DNA from: SABI01 sp963663665
GTDB lineage: Bacteria > Spirochaetota > Spirochaetia > Sphaerochaetales > Sphaerochaetaceae
Length of the DNA: 64,000 bases
Assembly: GCA_963663665.2 (NCBI GenBank)
Contig: CAXXKP010000006.1
Location: 1-64,000 of the forward strand
Reading direction: 5' to 3'
The notes beneath the pieces were generated by a model that saw only the letters and a list, made by a program, of their open reading frames with translations, did no database searches and had not been told where the DNA came from. The position numbers and the translations under genes are program-made. Below are positions 35,471-44,152 of the stretch, in pieces. The number at the start of each line of letters is the position of its first letter. The stretch's first letter is position 1.

Positions 35471-36509
35471 CTTATTTCATCCTCTATTTCTGTTTTAAAC
35501 CCATTGAATAGGCTTCCATGTCTACAAGTTCTCTTAGTTCTTTATCTAATTTCATTACCGTTAATGTCACTCCCTGCATTTCTAAGGAGGTGAAATAATT
35601 CCCTACATATGGTCTATGTATTATAAGCCCGGACTCTTTGAGCAGTTTCTCTACTTCTGCATAGAATATGTACAACTCCATCACCGGCGTCGCTCCTAGT
35701 CCGCTCACTAATACTGCTACTTCTTCCCCTTTCTCGTATTCAAGATCTTCAAGTATGATTCCTACTGCCATCTTTGCCATCTCATCTGCACTTACTATGT
35801 CTTGTACGTTTATTCCTGGCTCTCCATGGTGCCCTATTCCAAACTCCATCTTCCCTTCTTCTATATGAAAGTTTGGTTTCCCTACTGCGGGTATTGTACA
35901 TGAGGAGAGCCCTATTCCGACACTCCTCGTATTATCTATTGCTTTTTGTGATGCTGCGATTACTTCTTCTAGGGTTGCTCCTAATGCTGCTTTTGCTCCT
36001 CCTACTTTCCACATGAAGATTTCTCCAGCTACTCCTCGTCTCTTATCCCTTTGGTCTTTCGGCGCACTTGGTACATCATCATTCGCTACCACTGTTCTTA
36101 CTTCTATCCCTTCATCTAAAGCATCTTCCATCGCCATCTTTACGTTCATGTTGTCTCCTGCATAATTCCCGTATAAGACTGCTACTCCTTTCCCTCCATC
36201 CGCTGCTTTTATTGCATCATAGAACGCCTTCGCTGTAGGTGAACTAAAGATCTCTCCTACTGCTACACTATCTACGAGGTTCTTTCCTATATATCCACTG
36301 AAGGCTGGCTTATGTCCGCTTCCGCCTCCTGTTACTATTCCTACCTTCCCTTCTATTGGTGCTTCTTTATATTTCAATACCCTCGGATTTTCTGTGTTTG
36401 CCACAATATCTTTATGCGCTAGCACAAATCCTTTTAGATAATCTTCTACTACATAATCTACATCATTTACTATTCGTTGCATCTCTTTTTCCCATTCCCT
36501 TTATTTGAT
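34845..36509. repeat. 1,665-bp direct repeat, copy 2 (dhaK-dhaL)
   Basis: Second copy of the block at 24097-25761, same orientation. The right edge includes the shared ATCAAATAA end of the upstream permease gene, which also ends the SDR gene at copy 1. Confidence 0.92.
35484..36482 (-). CDS. dhaK: Dihydroxyacetone-kinase-type K subunit (copy 2)
   Basis: 332 aa, identical in protein sequence to the copy at 24736-25734 including GGGSGHKPAFSG and the covalent His in GIGHHGEPG. Here it follows an RbsC permease and a fucose-isomerase-family gene instead of an SDR dehydrogenase, so the same kinase would phosphorylate a ketose made by isomerisation. Carries the same GTA/ATA-rich codon use as copy 1, unlike the genes either side. 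Confidence 0.94.
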   Translation of the reverse strand: MQRIVNDVDYVVEDYLKGFVLAHKDIVANTENPRVLKYKEAPIEGKVGIVTGGGSGHKPAFSGYIGKNLVDSVAVGEIFSSPTAKAFYDAIKAADGGKGVAVLYGNYAGDNMNVKMAMEDALDEGIEVRTVVANDDVPSAPKDQRDKRRGVAGEIFMWKVGGAKAALGATLEEVIAASQKAIDNTRSVGIGLSSCTIPAVGKPNFHIEEGKMEFGIGHHGEPGINVQDIVSADEMAKMAVGIILEDLEYEKGEEVAVLVSGLGATPVMELYIFYAEVEKLLKESGLIIHRPYVGNYFTSLEMQGVTLTVMKLDKELRELVDMEAYSMGLKQK

Positions 36510-37451
36510 GAGTCCGATCTTTTTCCTATCAATAGTAATAAATACTGCAAGTATCATTACTAATCCTTTAATTATCTGTTGCATATAAGGATCAACACCT
36601 ATCATGTTCATCCCATTACTTAAAATACTAATAATTAACGCACCAAGTATTGTTCCTTGAATTGTACCATAACCACCTGTAAGAGGTGTTCCTCCTAAGA
36701 CGACCGATGCTATAACATCTAACTCAAACCCTTGCCCAAGTTGTGCCGTGGCCGCCATAACACGACCTGCTTGCAACATTCCTGCGACTCCTGTGAGAAG
36801 ACCAAGGATGATAAACATTTTTATTTTAATTCGATCAATCTTAAGTCCGCTAAGACGCGCTACTTTCTCTCCACCGCCGATTGCTAAGACTTCACGACCA
36901 AACACTGTTTTACTAAATAAAACATATGCGACGATAATTGAGATTAATGCAAAAAAGGATGAATGAGGAATACCTAAACTTCTACCTGCAAAAATATTAA
37001 TAAAGGTTTCACTTTCGATACTGACAGGAGCTCCTTTTGTAAACAATAGTACTATGCCACGATAGGTAGTCATCATACCCATTGTTGCGATAAAAGAAGG
37101 TACTTTGCCTTTAGCAAATATTAGACCATTTATTAATCCACATAATCCACCCACAATTATTCCAGGAATAAAAGCAAATACTCCTAAACTGCTAGAAGTC
37201 ATGGCTGTAGCCAATGCAGATAATGCGAGGATTGATCCAACAGACAAATCAATAGAGCCCCCTACTACAACAAATGTCATTCCAAGAGCCGCACATATCA
37301 AAACAACTGATTGTTGCAGAACAATCATTGCATTCGAAAAAGTGAAAAATCTCGATTGCAGAAGAGAAAAGAATAATATTAATAATAGCAATGCTATTAT
37401 TGGAATATATTTCTTTATTGCAATCTTTCTATCATTTAACATCTTAAGCAT
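36501..37451 (-). CDS. Sugar ABC transporter permease, RbsC type
   Basis: Membrane channel of operon C, 316 aa, about ten hydrophobic segments, motifs ALGMTFVVVGGSIDLSVGSILAL and VIASVVLGGTPLTGGYGTIQGTILGALII. Note GGSIDLS where most paralogues have GGIDLS. Preceded by GGAGAG; 15 bases from the ATPase gene. Its final codons are part of the dhaKL repeat edge. Confidence 0.94.
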   Translation of the reverse strand: MLKMLNDRKIAIKKYIPIIALLLLILFFSLLQSRFFTFSNAMIVLQQSVVLICAALGMTFVVVGGSIDLSVGSILALSALATAMTSSSLGVFAFIPGIIVGGLCGLINGLIFAKGKVPSFIATMGMMTTYRGIVLLFTKGAPVSIESETFINIFAGRSLGIPHSSFFALISIIVAYVLFSKTVFGREVLAIGGGEKVARLSGLKIDRIKIKMFIILGLLTGVAGMLQAGRVMAATAQLGQGFELDVIASVVLGGTPLTGGYGTIQGTILGALIISILSNGMNMIGVDPYMQQIIKGLVMILAVFITIDRKKIGLIK

Positions 37452-37466
37452 AATAAATCTCTCCTG

Positions 37467-38951
37467 CTATATCATATATGAAACAATTTCTTTTTCGGTA
37501 GGTTTGTAACCATAAGTAAATTCTTTTGTGATTCTACCTTTCTTGAAAATTAACAACCTATCACTCATGCCCATCAGCTCCAGCAAATCTTCAGATAATA
37601 GAATTACAGAGAGACCTTCAATTCTTGATAAATCGTGAATTTTTTTATAAATATCAAATCGAGTGGCAATATCAATTCCACGTGTTGGGTTGTTAAGTAA
37701 CAATATTTTAGGTGAAGGGAGTAAACACTTTGCTAAAACAACTTTTTGCATATTCCCACCACTTAAACTATCACATGAATCTTTTATACTTTCTGCTTTT
37801 AAAGATAAATATTCTTTGAAATGCTCAGATTTCTCATTTCCAAGGCGCGTATCAAAAAATATTGACTTTTTTGGCATGTCCGCCATGACCATATTATCTC
37901 TAATACTAAATTCTGTTATAAGACCTTCTGTTTGCCTATTGCCGGGAAGATAGCTAATCCCAGCTTTATTAGCATCAAAAACTCCTCGAGGTTTATATAC
38001 TTCCCCGTTTAAAAGCATCTTCCCATGGGCGGACTGTGCTTCCCCAATAATTGTTTCCAATACGGCTTCACCGCCAGCTCCTTTTAATCCACCAATACCG
38101 AGAATCTCTCCTTTCTTAAGAGAAATAGTTGTACTTTCAAGAATTCTTGGTATTGCAATCGAATCCATTTCAAGTATCGATACTTCTTGACTAAAATCAT
38201 TCACTTTTTTATCAAAATCGTATGCCTGCTCACGACCAACCATTAAGGATTCTATCTCTTTTTGTGAAACATTTCCTACTTGATATGACCCGACCTGACA
38301 TCCATCTTTTAGAATTGTGAGAGTATCAGCTATCATTTCCACTTCATTAAGATGGTGAGAAACAAACCCAATTGCGATCCCTCGGGAACGTAGTGTTTCA
38401 ACAACTTTTAATAGTGATTTAATTTCAGAGATATTTAGATAAGCTGTTGATTCATCTAAGAATAGCACTTTAGGACCTTTGGCTAAAGCTTGAGCAACTT
38501 GAATAATTTTAAGTTGTCCTAAATCTAGATCCTTTATGTCCCATTTCACATCAATTTGAGCATCTATTTCATCAAGTAAATTCTGTGCATCGTGATGAAT
38601 TTTTTTCTTATCAATAAAACCAAAAGAATTGCTATATTTTCTCATCTGATTAAAATAGATATTCTCTGAAATACCTATAGAAGTATTTACGTTGAGTTCT
38701 TGATGCACTAATACAATATTATTTGTTGTAGATTTAAATGCACTAACAGGATCAATTAAGTCACCCATAAAGGTAACACTTCCCGAATCCATTGGAACAT
38801 AACCAGATAAAATCTTGAATAGAGTTGATTTCCCAGCACCGTTCTCTCCAACTAGAGCATGAACCTTACCTACTTGCAAATCGATTGATATATTATTTAG
38901 GGCTCTTGTAGGTCCATACGTTTTACTAATACCTTCTGCATGCAAAATCAT
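37467..38951 (-). CDS. Sugar ABC transporter ATP-binding protein, RbsA type, atypical NBD2
   Basis: Tandem-NBD ATPase of operon C. NBD1 is canonical: GENGAGKSTLFK, LDLGQLKIIQVAQAL in signature position, VLFLDESTAYL. NBD2 is unusual: Walker A position reads GLKGAGGEAVLE without GK(S/T), the signature LSGGNMQK is kept, but Walker B reads ILLLNNPTRGID where relatives have LDEPTRGID, so both acidic residues are Asn. NBD2 is therefore probably unable to hydrolyse ATP. I choose ATG 38951 (MILHAEGISK) with GGAGGGG nine bases upstream; 38969 is the alternative. Confidence 0.91.
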   Translation of the reverse strand: MILHAEGISKTYGPTRALNNISIDLQVGKVHALVGENGAGKSTLFKILSGYVPMDSGSVTFMGDLIDPVSAFKSTTNNIVLVHQELNVNTSIGISENIYFNQMRKYSNSFGFIDKKKIHHDAQNLLDEIDAQIDVKWDIKDLDLGQLKIIQVAQALAKGPKVLFLDESTAYLNISEIKSLLKVVETLRSRGIAIGFVSHHLNEVEMIADTLTILKDGCQVGSYQVGNVSQKEIESLMVGREQAYDFDKKVNDFSQEVSILEMDSIAIPRILESTTISLKKGEILGIGGLKGAGGEAVLETIIGEAQSAHGKMLLNGEVYKPRGVFDANKAGISYLPGNRQTEGLITEFSIRDNMVMADMPKKSIFFDTRLGNEKSEHFKEYLSLKAESIKDSCDSLSGGNMQKVVLAKCLLPSPKILLLNNPTRGIDIATRFDIYKKIHDLSRIEGLSVILLSEDLLELMGMSDRLLIFKKGRITKEFTYGYKPTEKEIVSYMI

Positions 38952-38970
38952 CTCAATCATCCCCTCCATA

Positions 38971-39007
38971 AATATCCCTCACTAAACTAATTTTAGCAAG
39001 GGATATT
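38971..39007 (-). promoter_or_regulatory. Intercistronic hairpin after binding-protein gene
   Basis: Perfect 9-bp arms AATATCCCT/AGGGATATT with an inner CTAAA/TTTAG pairing, between the binding-protein stop and the ATPase start. No T-run, so more likely an RNA-stability or partial-termination element. Confidence 0.7.
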
Positions 39008-39020
39008 ACGTATTTTAAAT

Positions 39021-40085
39021 CTAGTACTTTAATTCTATAGCAGCAAAAGGTCCATTAGGAGTATACACTCTACTATGTTCTTTAAAATCATATGCTGGAA
39101 CACCATTTGCATATTTTGATTCGAACAATGATACGGTGTCTTTTGTTAATGGTAACAAATCAAGTTTGATATTTGCTTTATCAGGAGCAATTTTAATACC
39201 GTTAAGCCAGTCATACATAACAACAAGAGCAAAACCACCTTGTAGCCAGTGACCGCCAATATCAAATAATAAAGAGCCATCTTTTACAGCTACTACGTTT
39301 TCAGGGTTCAAGTCCATACCAACAACTAAAACATCTTCACCTGGAACTTTTCCAGCATTCTGAATTGCTGTGATAACACCAGTTGCAGTTCCACCATTAG
39401 CAGCCCAAACACCTTTAATACTTGGATTTGCTTGGTATAATGATTCAAAAGCAGCCATTGATTCGTCTCGTACAAAGTTACCATTAACTTTTCCAGCAAC
39501 AACAACCTCTGGATGTTCTTTTACAGCACGTTCAAATCCTGCATTTCTGTCTATAGCTACTGAAGTACCTGGAGTTCCTTCAACCCAACCAACAACTTTT
39601 TTACCATTTGCATTAGGAGTCATTGTATTAAACAATGTTTGTGCCATTTGATAACCTGCAGCTTCATCGCCAGGCCCTAAGAAAGCAATATAATTAGGGT
39701 AATCTTTTGATTGAGGTAAAACAGTTGAGTAGGTATCAGTAAATATTAGAGGAATATTTGCTGCTTTTGTATCTCTAAGAGCTTTTTTATCTCCAGCCCA
39801 ATAAGGTACAACGATCATACCATCAACACCTTGAGATACAAGATCCTCAATGTATTTAGGTAATAGGTCTGCTTTGTTGTCACAATTCAACACAACCAAT
39901 TCCACACCTAATTCATCTGCACCCTGCTTCATGAATTCAACATAATTATTCCAAAACTGTGCATTAAGAGTGGGTACAATTGCACCAATTTTTAGAGTAT
40001 CCGATTTCTCTGTCTGCCCTTGAGCAAACAATCCAGCTGTCACTAATACTGTCAACAATAAGAAAATTAAAATTTTTTTTCTCAT
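39021..40085 (-). CDS. Sugar-binding protein of RbsB type
   Basis: Periplasmic receptor of operon C, 354 aa, signal peptide MRKKILIFLLLTVLVTAGLFAQG. Lobes: LKIGAIVPTLNAQFWNNYVEFMKQGADEL, GVDGMIVVPYWAGDK, VVGWVEGTPGTSVAIDRNAGFERAV, IKGVWAANGGTATGVITAI and VVGMDLNPENVVAV. It sits between isomerase and ATPase genes. Unlike the other binding-protein genes here, no inverted repeat precedes its SD. Confidence 0.94.
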   Translation of the reverse strand: MRKKILIFLLLTVLVTAGLFAQGQTEKSDTLKIGAIVPTLNAQFWNNYVEFMKQGADELGVELVVLNCDNKADLLPKYIEDLVSQGVDGMIVVPYWAGDKKALRDTKAANIPLIFTDTYSTVLPQSKDYPNYIAFLGPGDEAAGYQMAQTLFNTMTPNANGKKVVGWVEGTPGTSVAIDRNAGFERAVKEHPEVVVAGKVNGNFVRDESMAAFESLYQANPSIKGVWAANGGTATGVITAIQNAGKVPGEDVLVVGMDLNPENVVAVKDGSLLFDIGGHWLQGGFALVVMYDWLNGIKIAPDKANIKLDLLPLTKDTVSLFESKYANGVPAYDFKEHSRVYTPNGPFAAIELKY

Positions 40086-40109
40086 TTCCGTTCCTCCCTT
40101 TTGAGTACT

Positions 40110-41519
40110 TTATTCTAAGATATCGACCTCGATATCAAGCATTCTACAAATATTTTTTAAATCATCTATATGGTCACCATAAACAGCATGACAATGATTT
40201 GCATCAAATTTATCTAGGAAAATATTGTGGTCAAAAGGAAGTTTTGCAAAAACATGTGGCCACTCTTCTGTTGTCTCTTTCATAGTCTCTTCAGGTAATT
40301 CTATAAACTCTGAATTAAACATCACCATCCGATATTTCCCATTCTTCCGACAAAGTCTAGCTATTGTAGCGTCTCCTTGTTTGGTCATCAAATTCACATG
40401 TGCTCCACCTCCAGAGTAAATACTGAGAGCTGGATATAATGTGACCTTACTCAGATTCTTTTTATAATCATCACTTGCATCAGCATAATAAGTTGATTGA
40501 GAACCACAGTTACAAAATACCATAACATCGTTCTTTGCATCCCAATGTCTGACATCCATAAACACAACAGGTTTTCCTGTTAGAAGTTTCAGAATATGCA
40601 TTGTCAATGCAGCATCAGAATCAGCTTCACACGCAAAGACAACAGGCTCTTTTGGTCCATCCCAGTCATATGGGTCATTCATGAATGCGGCACTCATACA
40701 CTGTGTACAGTAATGACGGCTCATCTCATAATGGCATTTTACCCCAATGAAATCATAATTCTTTTCTTTGACAATTCTTTTTGTTGCTTCGTAATGGCGT
40801 ATCTGAGTCTTTAATTTTTCGGGAGTAAGCTGTTTACCATCATACTTAATATCTTTTAGGTTATCAGTAAGCCAAGCAAATGCTTTGTTTACTTTTTCTT
40901 CATCAACCTCTTGGGCTAAGCGTACAATTTCAGACTGATCAAGATGGTCTACATCCACACCGAATTTCAACTGCCAGTCTTGCATACTTACAGTAGAACT
41001 GTACATACCGAGGCTTCTTCCACCAATTAAACCATATGTAGAACCTTTTAGAGATGTAACAACGTGAGAAGCTTTTGCAAATTTAATAAACTTCTCAAGG
41101 ATAGCTGGATCCTTTATATCGCCAGCTACTCTAAAATGGTCAATTCCCAATTGGTTTAAAGCACCTCCACTAGCTAACATAGAAACCATCCCAGGCCATT
41201 CTGGATTTAAGTTTGCAGCGAGAAGCATAGGGCATTGCAATGTTTGAGCTGAAACTACGGTGAAGTTAGGGAAACTAAAAACCCCATAAGAAAAAATAAC
41301 ACCATCAACATCTTCTTTCACCATTTCTAAAGCCATATCACGTGCAGTTGCAACTGAAAAAACTAGACTTGAAGCTTCAACAATATCTACACGACCATCA
41401 CAATTCAAAGCATCCTTGATAGCAGTCACTTGTGATTGAACAAATCCCTTCAATTCTTCATGAACTTCAGGTTCTCCATCTGAATAACCTATTATTCCGA
41501 TTTTTGGTTTTGTAGACAT
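40110..41519 (-). CDS. L-fucose isomerase-family protein
   Basis: Aldose-ketose isomerase of the fucose isomerase fold, 469 aa. N-terminal Rossmann-like part (KIGIIGYSDGEPEVHEEL, GVIFSYGVFSFPNF), a middle part with DFIGVKCHYEMSRHYCTQCM and VFACEADSDAALTMHIL holding the metal-site acids, and the family C-terminus PFDHNIFLDKFDANHCHAVYGDHIDDL. I start at 41519 because AAGGAGA lies upstream; the frame open to 41594 spans the operator and promoter. First gene of operon C; it should make the ketose that DhaKL copy 2 phosphorylates. Only about family-level similarity to the isomerase at 12798. Confidence 0.88.
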   Translation of the reverse strand: MSTKPKIGIIGYSDGEPEVHEELKGFVQSQVTAIKDALNCDGRVDIVEASSLVFSVATARDMALEMVKEDVDGVIFSYGVFSFPNFTVVSAQTLQCPMLLAANLNPEWPGMVSMLASGGALNQLGIDHFRVAGDIKDPAILEKFIKFAKASHVVTSLKGSTYGLIGGRSLGMYSSTVSMQDWQLKFGVDVDHLDQSEIVRLAQEVDEEKVNKAFAWLTDNLKDIKYDGKQLTPEKLKTQIRHYEATKRIVKEKNYDFIGVKCHYEMSRHYCTQCMSAAFMNDPYDWDGPKEPVVFACEADSDAALTMHILKLLTGKPVVFMDVRHWDAKNDVMVFCNCGSQSTYYADASDDYKKNLSKVTLYPALSIYSGGGAHVNLMTKQGDATIARLCRKNGKYRMVMFNSEFIELPEETMKETTEEWPHVFAKLPFDHNIFLDKFDANHCHAVYGDHIDDLKNICRMLDIEVDILE

Positions 41520-41532
41520 TTGAAATCTCCTT

Positions 41533-41570
41533 ATTATCATATATGGTTTTATATTTACATATATGATAAT
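41533..41570. promoter_or_regulatory. Inverted-repeat operator candidate of operon C
   Basis: ATTATCATATATG (41533-41545) and its exact complement CATATATGATAAT (41558-41570) with a 12-base spacer; each arm contains the palindrome CATATATG. It overlaps the -10 box and the start site of operon C, a repressor position. The IclR regulator at 33631 is the nearest candidate. Confidence 0.7.
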
Positions 41571-41594
41571 ACAAGACGTTTTTTGATATGTCAA
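41566..41594 (-). promoter_or_regulatory. Sigma-70 promoter of operon C
   Basis: Minus strand TTGACA (41589-41594), 17-base spacer, TATTAT (41566-41571), about 50 bases before the chosen ATG. Confidence 0.8.
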
Positions 41595-42102
41595 ATCATT
41601 TTTTTATATTTTGTGACAACACATTGCTCTCCTAACTACCACATTAATGGATGCGATGAACTAATAAAAATCTTGCTTGAGTTGTAATGGGATGAATTGA
41701 AACCACTATTAAGTACAGTTTACATGACGATTACCGTATAGTTTCCATCTCCAGCATCCTAGATATTATGGTAGTACCTTACCTATAGTAGTCACATAAG
41801 AAATACAGATGCTTCATAAAAAACTTACCGCTATTCTCAATCAATACATACATTCCCCTTGCCTATACTGTAGATGTATTCATCACCTATCATCGTGAGT
41901 TAATAATCAAAATAGAGCAAACTATACAATATTGCTTTTGGTATGAAGAACCAGTATGCCCCTATTTGTCTATGAAGAGGGGTCGGTCATAATAATGTAT
42001 ATTTTTCCATTTTTGTAAGCGTCGCTTAACTTGTAATTGCCACTGGTTTCAAACCATATTTCTTAGCTACTCGGTCACGAGCTCTATCTGCTTTTTGAAT
42101 TC
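41595..42102. other. Gap with no supported gene
   Basis: About 500 bases upstream of operon C. On the minus strand a 42-codon frame (about 42151 down to 42026, MEEKELLQNKINKTRIRIQK at its start) trails the IS66 remnant, but I cannot say whether it is a gene. Nothing else recognised. Confidence 0.35.
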
Positions 42103-42725
42103 TTATACGTGTTTTGTTAATTTTGTTCTGTAACAATTCTTTTTCTTCCATTTTTTAAAGGCTTTAGATTCTTCTTTTTTTTTAATCTTTTTAGTTTCAA
42201 TTGTATCAAGTTTATCTTGTTTTAAAGGATCTCTGTCTTTTGTACCTCTAGACACATAAGGCTCAGTTCTATCTGAATCTATTGCTGCACTGTCTCTTGT
42301 GCTATGCATGTTCTTCATTTCCTCAATATGAATGTTCCAAAGATGCAGATTGTCCCAATCTTCTAAACTTTTACATAGAGGAGCCTTTATTAACACATAC
42401 TAGATGTATTCCAGTGGGTTCACATTATTAGCTTTTGCTGTCTCTATGAGTAAATAAAAAAGTGCAGAAGCTTGGGATTCAGTGTCAGTATTGCTGAATA
42501 ATCAGTTCTTTCTGCCTAATAAAAATTTTCTTATTGAGGATTCCGCTCTGTTGTTATCTGGCGTAGATTCAAAACATGTAGGGTAATTTGTCAGAGTATC
42601 CCAGTAGGTAAAGAAGTACGAAATAGCCTTTCCCATCGTACTCGATGGAAAATAGCTCCTTCTTGCTTTTTCTAAAGCTTCTCTTAGTTCTCTAAATATG
42701 AGCTCTACTTTTAGATCTGCGAACT
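42103..42725 (-). pseudogene. IS66-family transposase, C-terminal fragment
   Basis: Fragment of an IS66 TnpC transposase. Readable parts: FRELREALEKARRSYFP, PTCFESTPDNNRAESSIRKFLLGRKN, then TGA where relatives have Trp, then LFSNTDTESQASALFY and LIETAKANNVNPLEYI, a TAG, and the IS66-like end APLCKSLEDWDNL followed by a Lys-rich tail. The catalytic N-terminal part is missing: at about 42725 it is cut by the ATPase remnant on the other strand. Clearly dead. Confidence 0.82.
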
Positions 42726-43042
42726 TTGAGTTTCCTGTTCGAATTTCTTTGCGAGCGTGATGTGAACATATACTCGGAAGCGCATGATGCGAAGTTGATT
42801 CATTATAACAATGAGATTGATGCAGTCGTGGAGATGCCAGATAGGGTGCTTTTGAAATCAAGCTCTGTGCACATTAATTGGAAGAGGCAATCGAGAAATT
42901 GCTACGCCTAAAATTTACTATTGAAGGCGAACCCAAAGGAAGGTCACCAAAGATACTTGGAGTGATATGTGGACTTTCAAATGCCACGTACATTCGCCCT
43001 GATGGTGTTCACGTTATTCAAATCACTGCATTGAGAGATTAA
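42726..43042 (+). pseudogene. AAA ATPase of DUF4143 type, C-terminal fragment
   Basis: Plus-strand remnant of the nuclease-like end of a DUF4143 ATPase: FLFEFLCERDVNIYSEAHD, NNEIDAVVEMPDR, then after a frameshift KFTIEGEPKGRSPKILGVIC and ATYIRPDGVHVIQITALRD to a TAA at 43042. It abuts the IS66 fragment head to head. It belongs to a different subgroup from the remnants at 22.5 and 49.1 kb, judging by its ending. Confidence 0.65.
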
Positions 43043-43078
43043 AGGGGTTCTTTGATTAGTATCATTCTTTCCTTTCTT

Positions 43079-44149
43079 CTACAAGATATGAATGGAATCA
43101 GGGTCAAGTGAGAACTTCATGACATCCCCTACATTATACACATGCTTTGAAGTTGGGTTGTTGTCTGAAATCTCTATTTCATAGGAACTAAATTTAACTT
43201 TATAATCCTGAGTCATACCCATGTAGACACTCTTTGTGACTGTTGCCATAAACCCTGACTCTCCTACTAGAATTGATTCAGGCCTTACTACAATATCTAC
43301 AGCTCTTCCTTGTTCATACCTTACCGTTTCATTTACAGAGAAGGTAACTCCTTCGATATCAACTTCTGCTTTATCATTGTCACAAGAAATAACAGTCCCT
43401 TTTAAGATATTAGCTTTACCTATAAAATTTGAGACAAAGGTATTCTTTGGTCTCTGATACACTTTCTGTGGTGAATCAATTTGTTGGACAAGACCATCTT
43501 TCAAGATTACGATCTTATCACTCATAGCCATCGCTTCCGCTTGATCATGAGTGACATACACGGTGGTAATCCCTATTTCTTTTTGAATCTTACGTATTTC
43601 ATCTCTCATATGCAATCGTAATTTTGCATCTAAATTCGATAAAGGCTCATCAAATAAAAGAACGGCTGGTTCCATTACCAAAGCTCTTGCTAAGGCAACC
43701 CTCTGCTGTTGTCCGCCAGACATTTGAGAAGGAACTCTTAGTGCAAAGTCTTCCATCTGAACAGCTTTGAGAGCTCCGGCAACACGTTCTTGAATCTCAT
43801 CTTTCGGAAGTTTTTGTAGTTTAAGACCATAGGCAATATTGTTAAATACATTCAAATGGGGGAAAAGAGCATAGTTTTGAAAAACCATCCCAATATCTCT
43901 TTTATCTGGGGTTTTAGAAGAGACATCCTTTTCTCCAATAAGGATCTGCCCTGAGGTAGGTAATTCAAAACCTGCAATCATTCTCAACAGTGTGGTTTTA
44001 CCACACCCAGAAGGCCCTAAAAGAGTTAAGAATTCTCCAGGTTCAATAACGAAATTCACCTTCTGGACAGCTTTAACCTCTCCTCTAGTACTCGTGATGA
44101 ACGTTTTGGTTAGGTCAATCAATTCTAATTTTTTTGCACTGTTTTCCAT
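43079..44149 (-). CDS. ABC transporter ATPase, FbpC/AfuC/PotA type
   Basis: Single-NBD ATPase of 356 aa energising the dual permease upstream. Walker A GPSGCGKTTLLR, Q-loop VFQNYALFPHLNVFNNIAYGL, signature MSGGQQQRVALARAL, Walker B AVLLFDEPLSNLDAKLR, H-loop VYVTHDQAEA, and a C-terminal TOBE domain (RAVDIVVRPESI). Last gene of the cluster, three bases after the permease stop. Confidence 0.94.
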   Translation of the reverse strand: MENSAKKLELIDLTKTFITSTRGEVKAVQKVNFVIEPGEFLTLLGPSGCGKTTLLRMIAGFELPTSGQILIGEKDVSSKTPDKRDIGMVFQNYALFPHLNVFNNIAYGLKLQKLPKDEIQERVAGALKAVQMEDFALRVPSQMSGGQQQRVALARALVMEPAVLLFDEPLSNLDAKLRLHMRDEIRKIQKEIGITTVYVTHDQAEAMAMSDKIVILKDGLVQQIDSPQKVYQRPKNTFVSNFIGKANILKGTVISCDNDKAEVDIEGVTFSVNETVRYEQGRAVDIVVRPESILVGESGFMATVTKSVYMGMTQDYKVKFSSYEIEISDNNPTSKHVYNVGDVMKFSLDPDSIHIL

Positions 44150-44152
44150 ATT

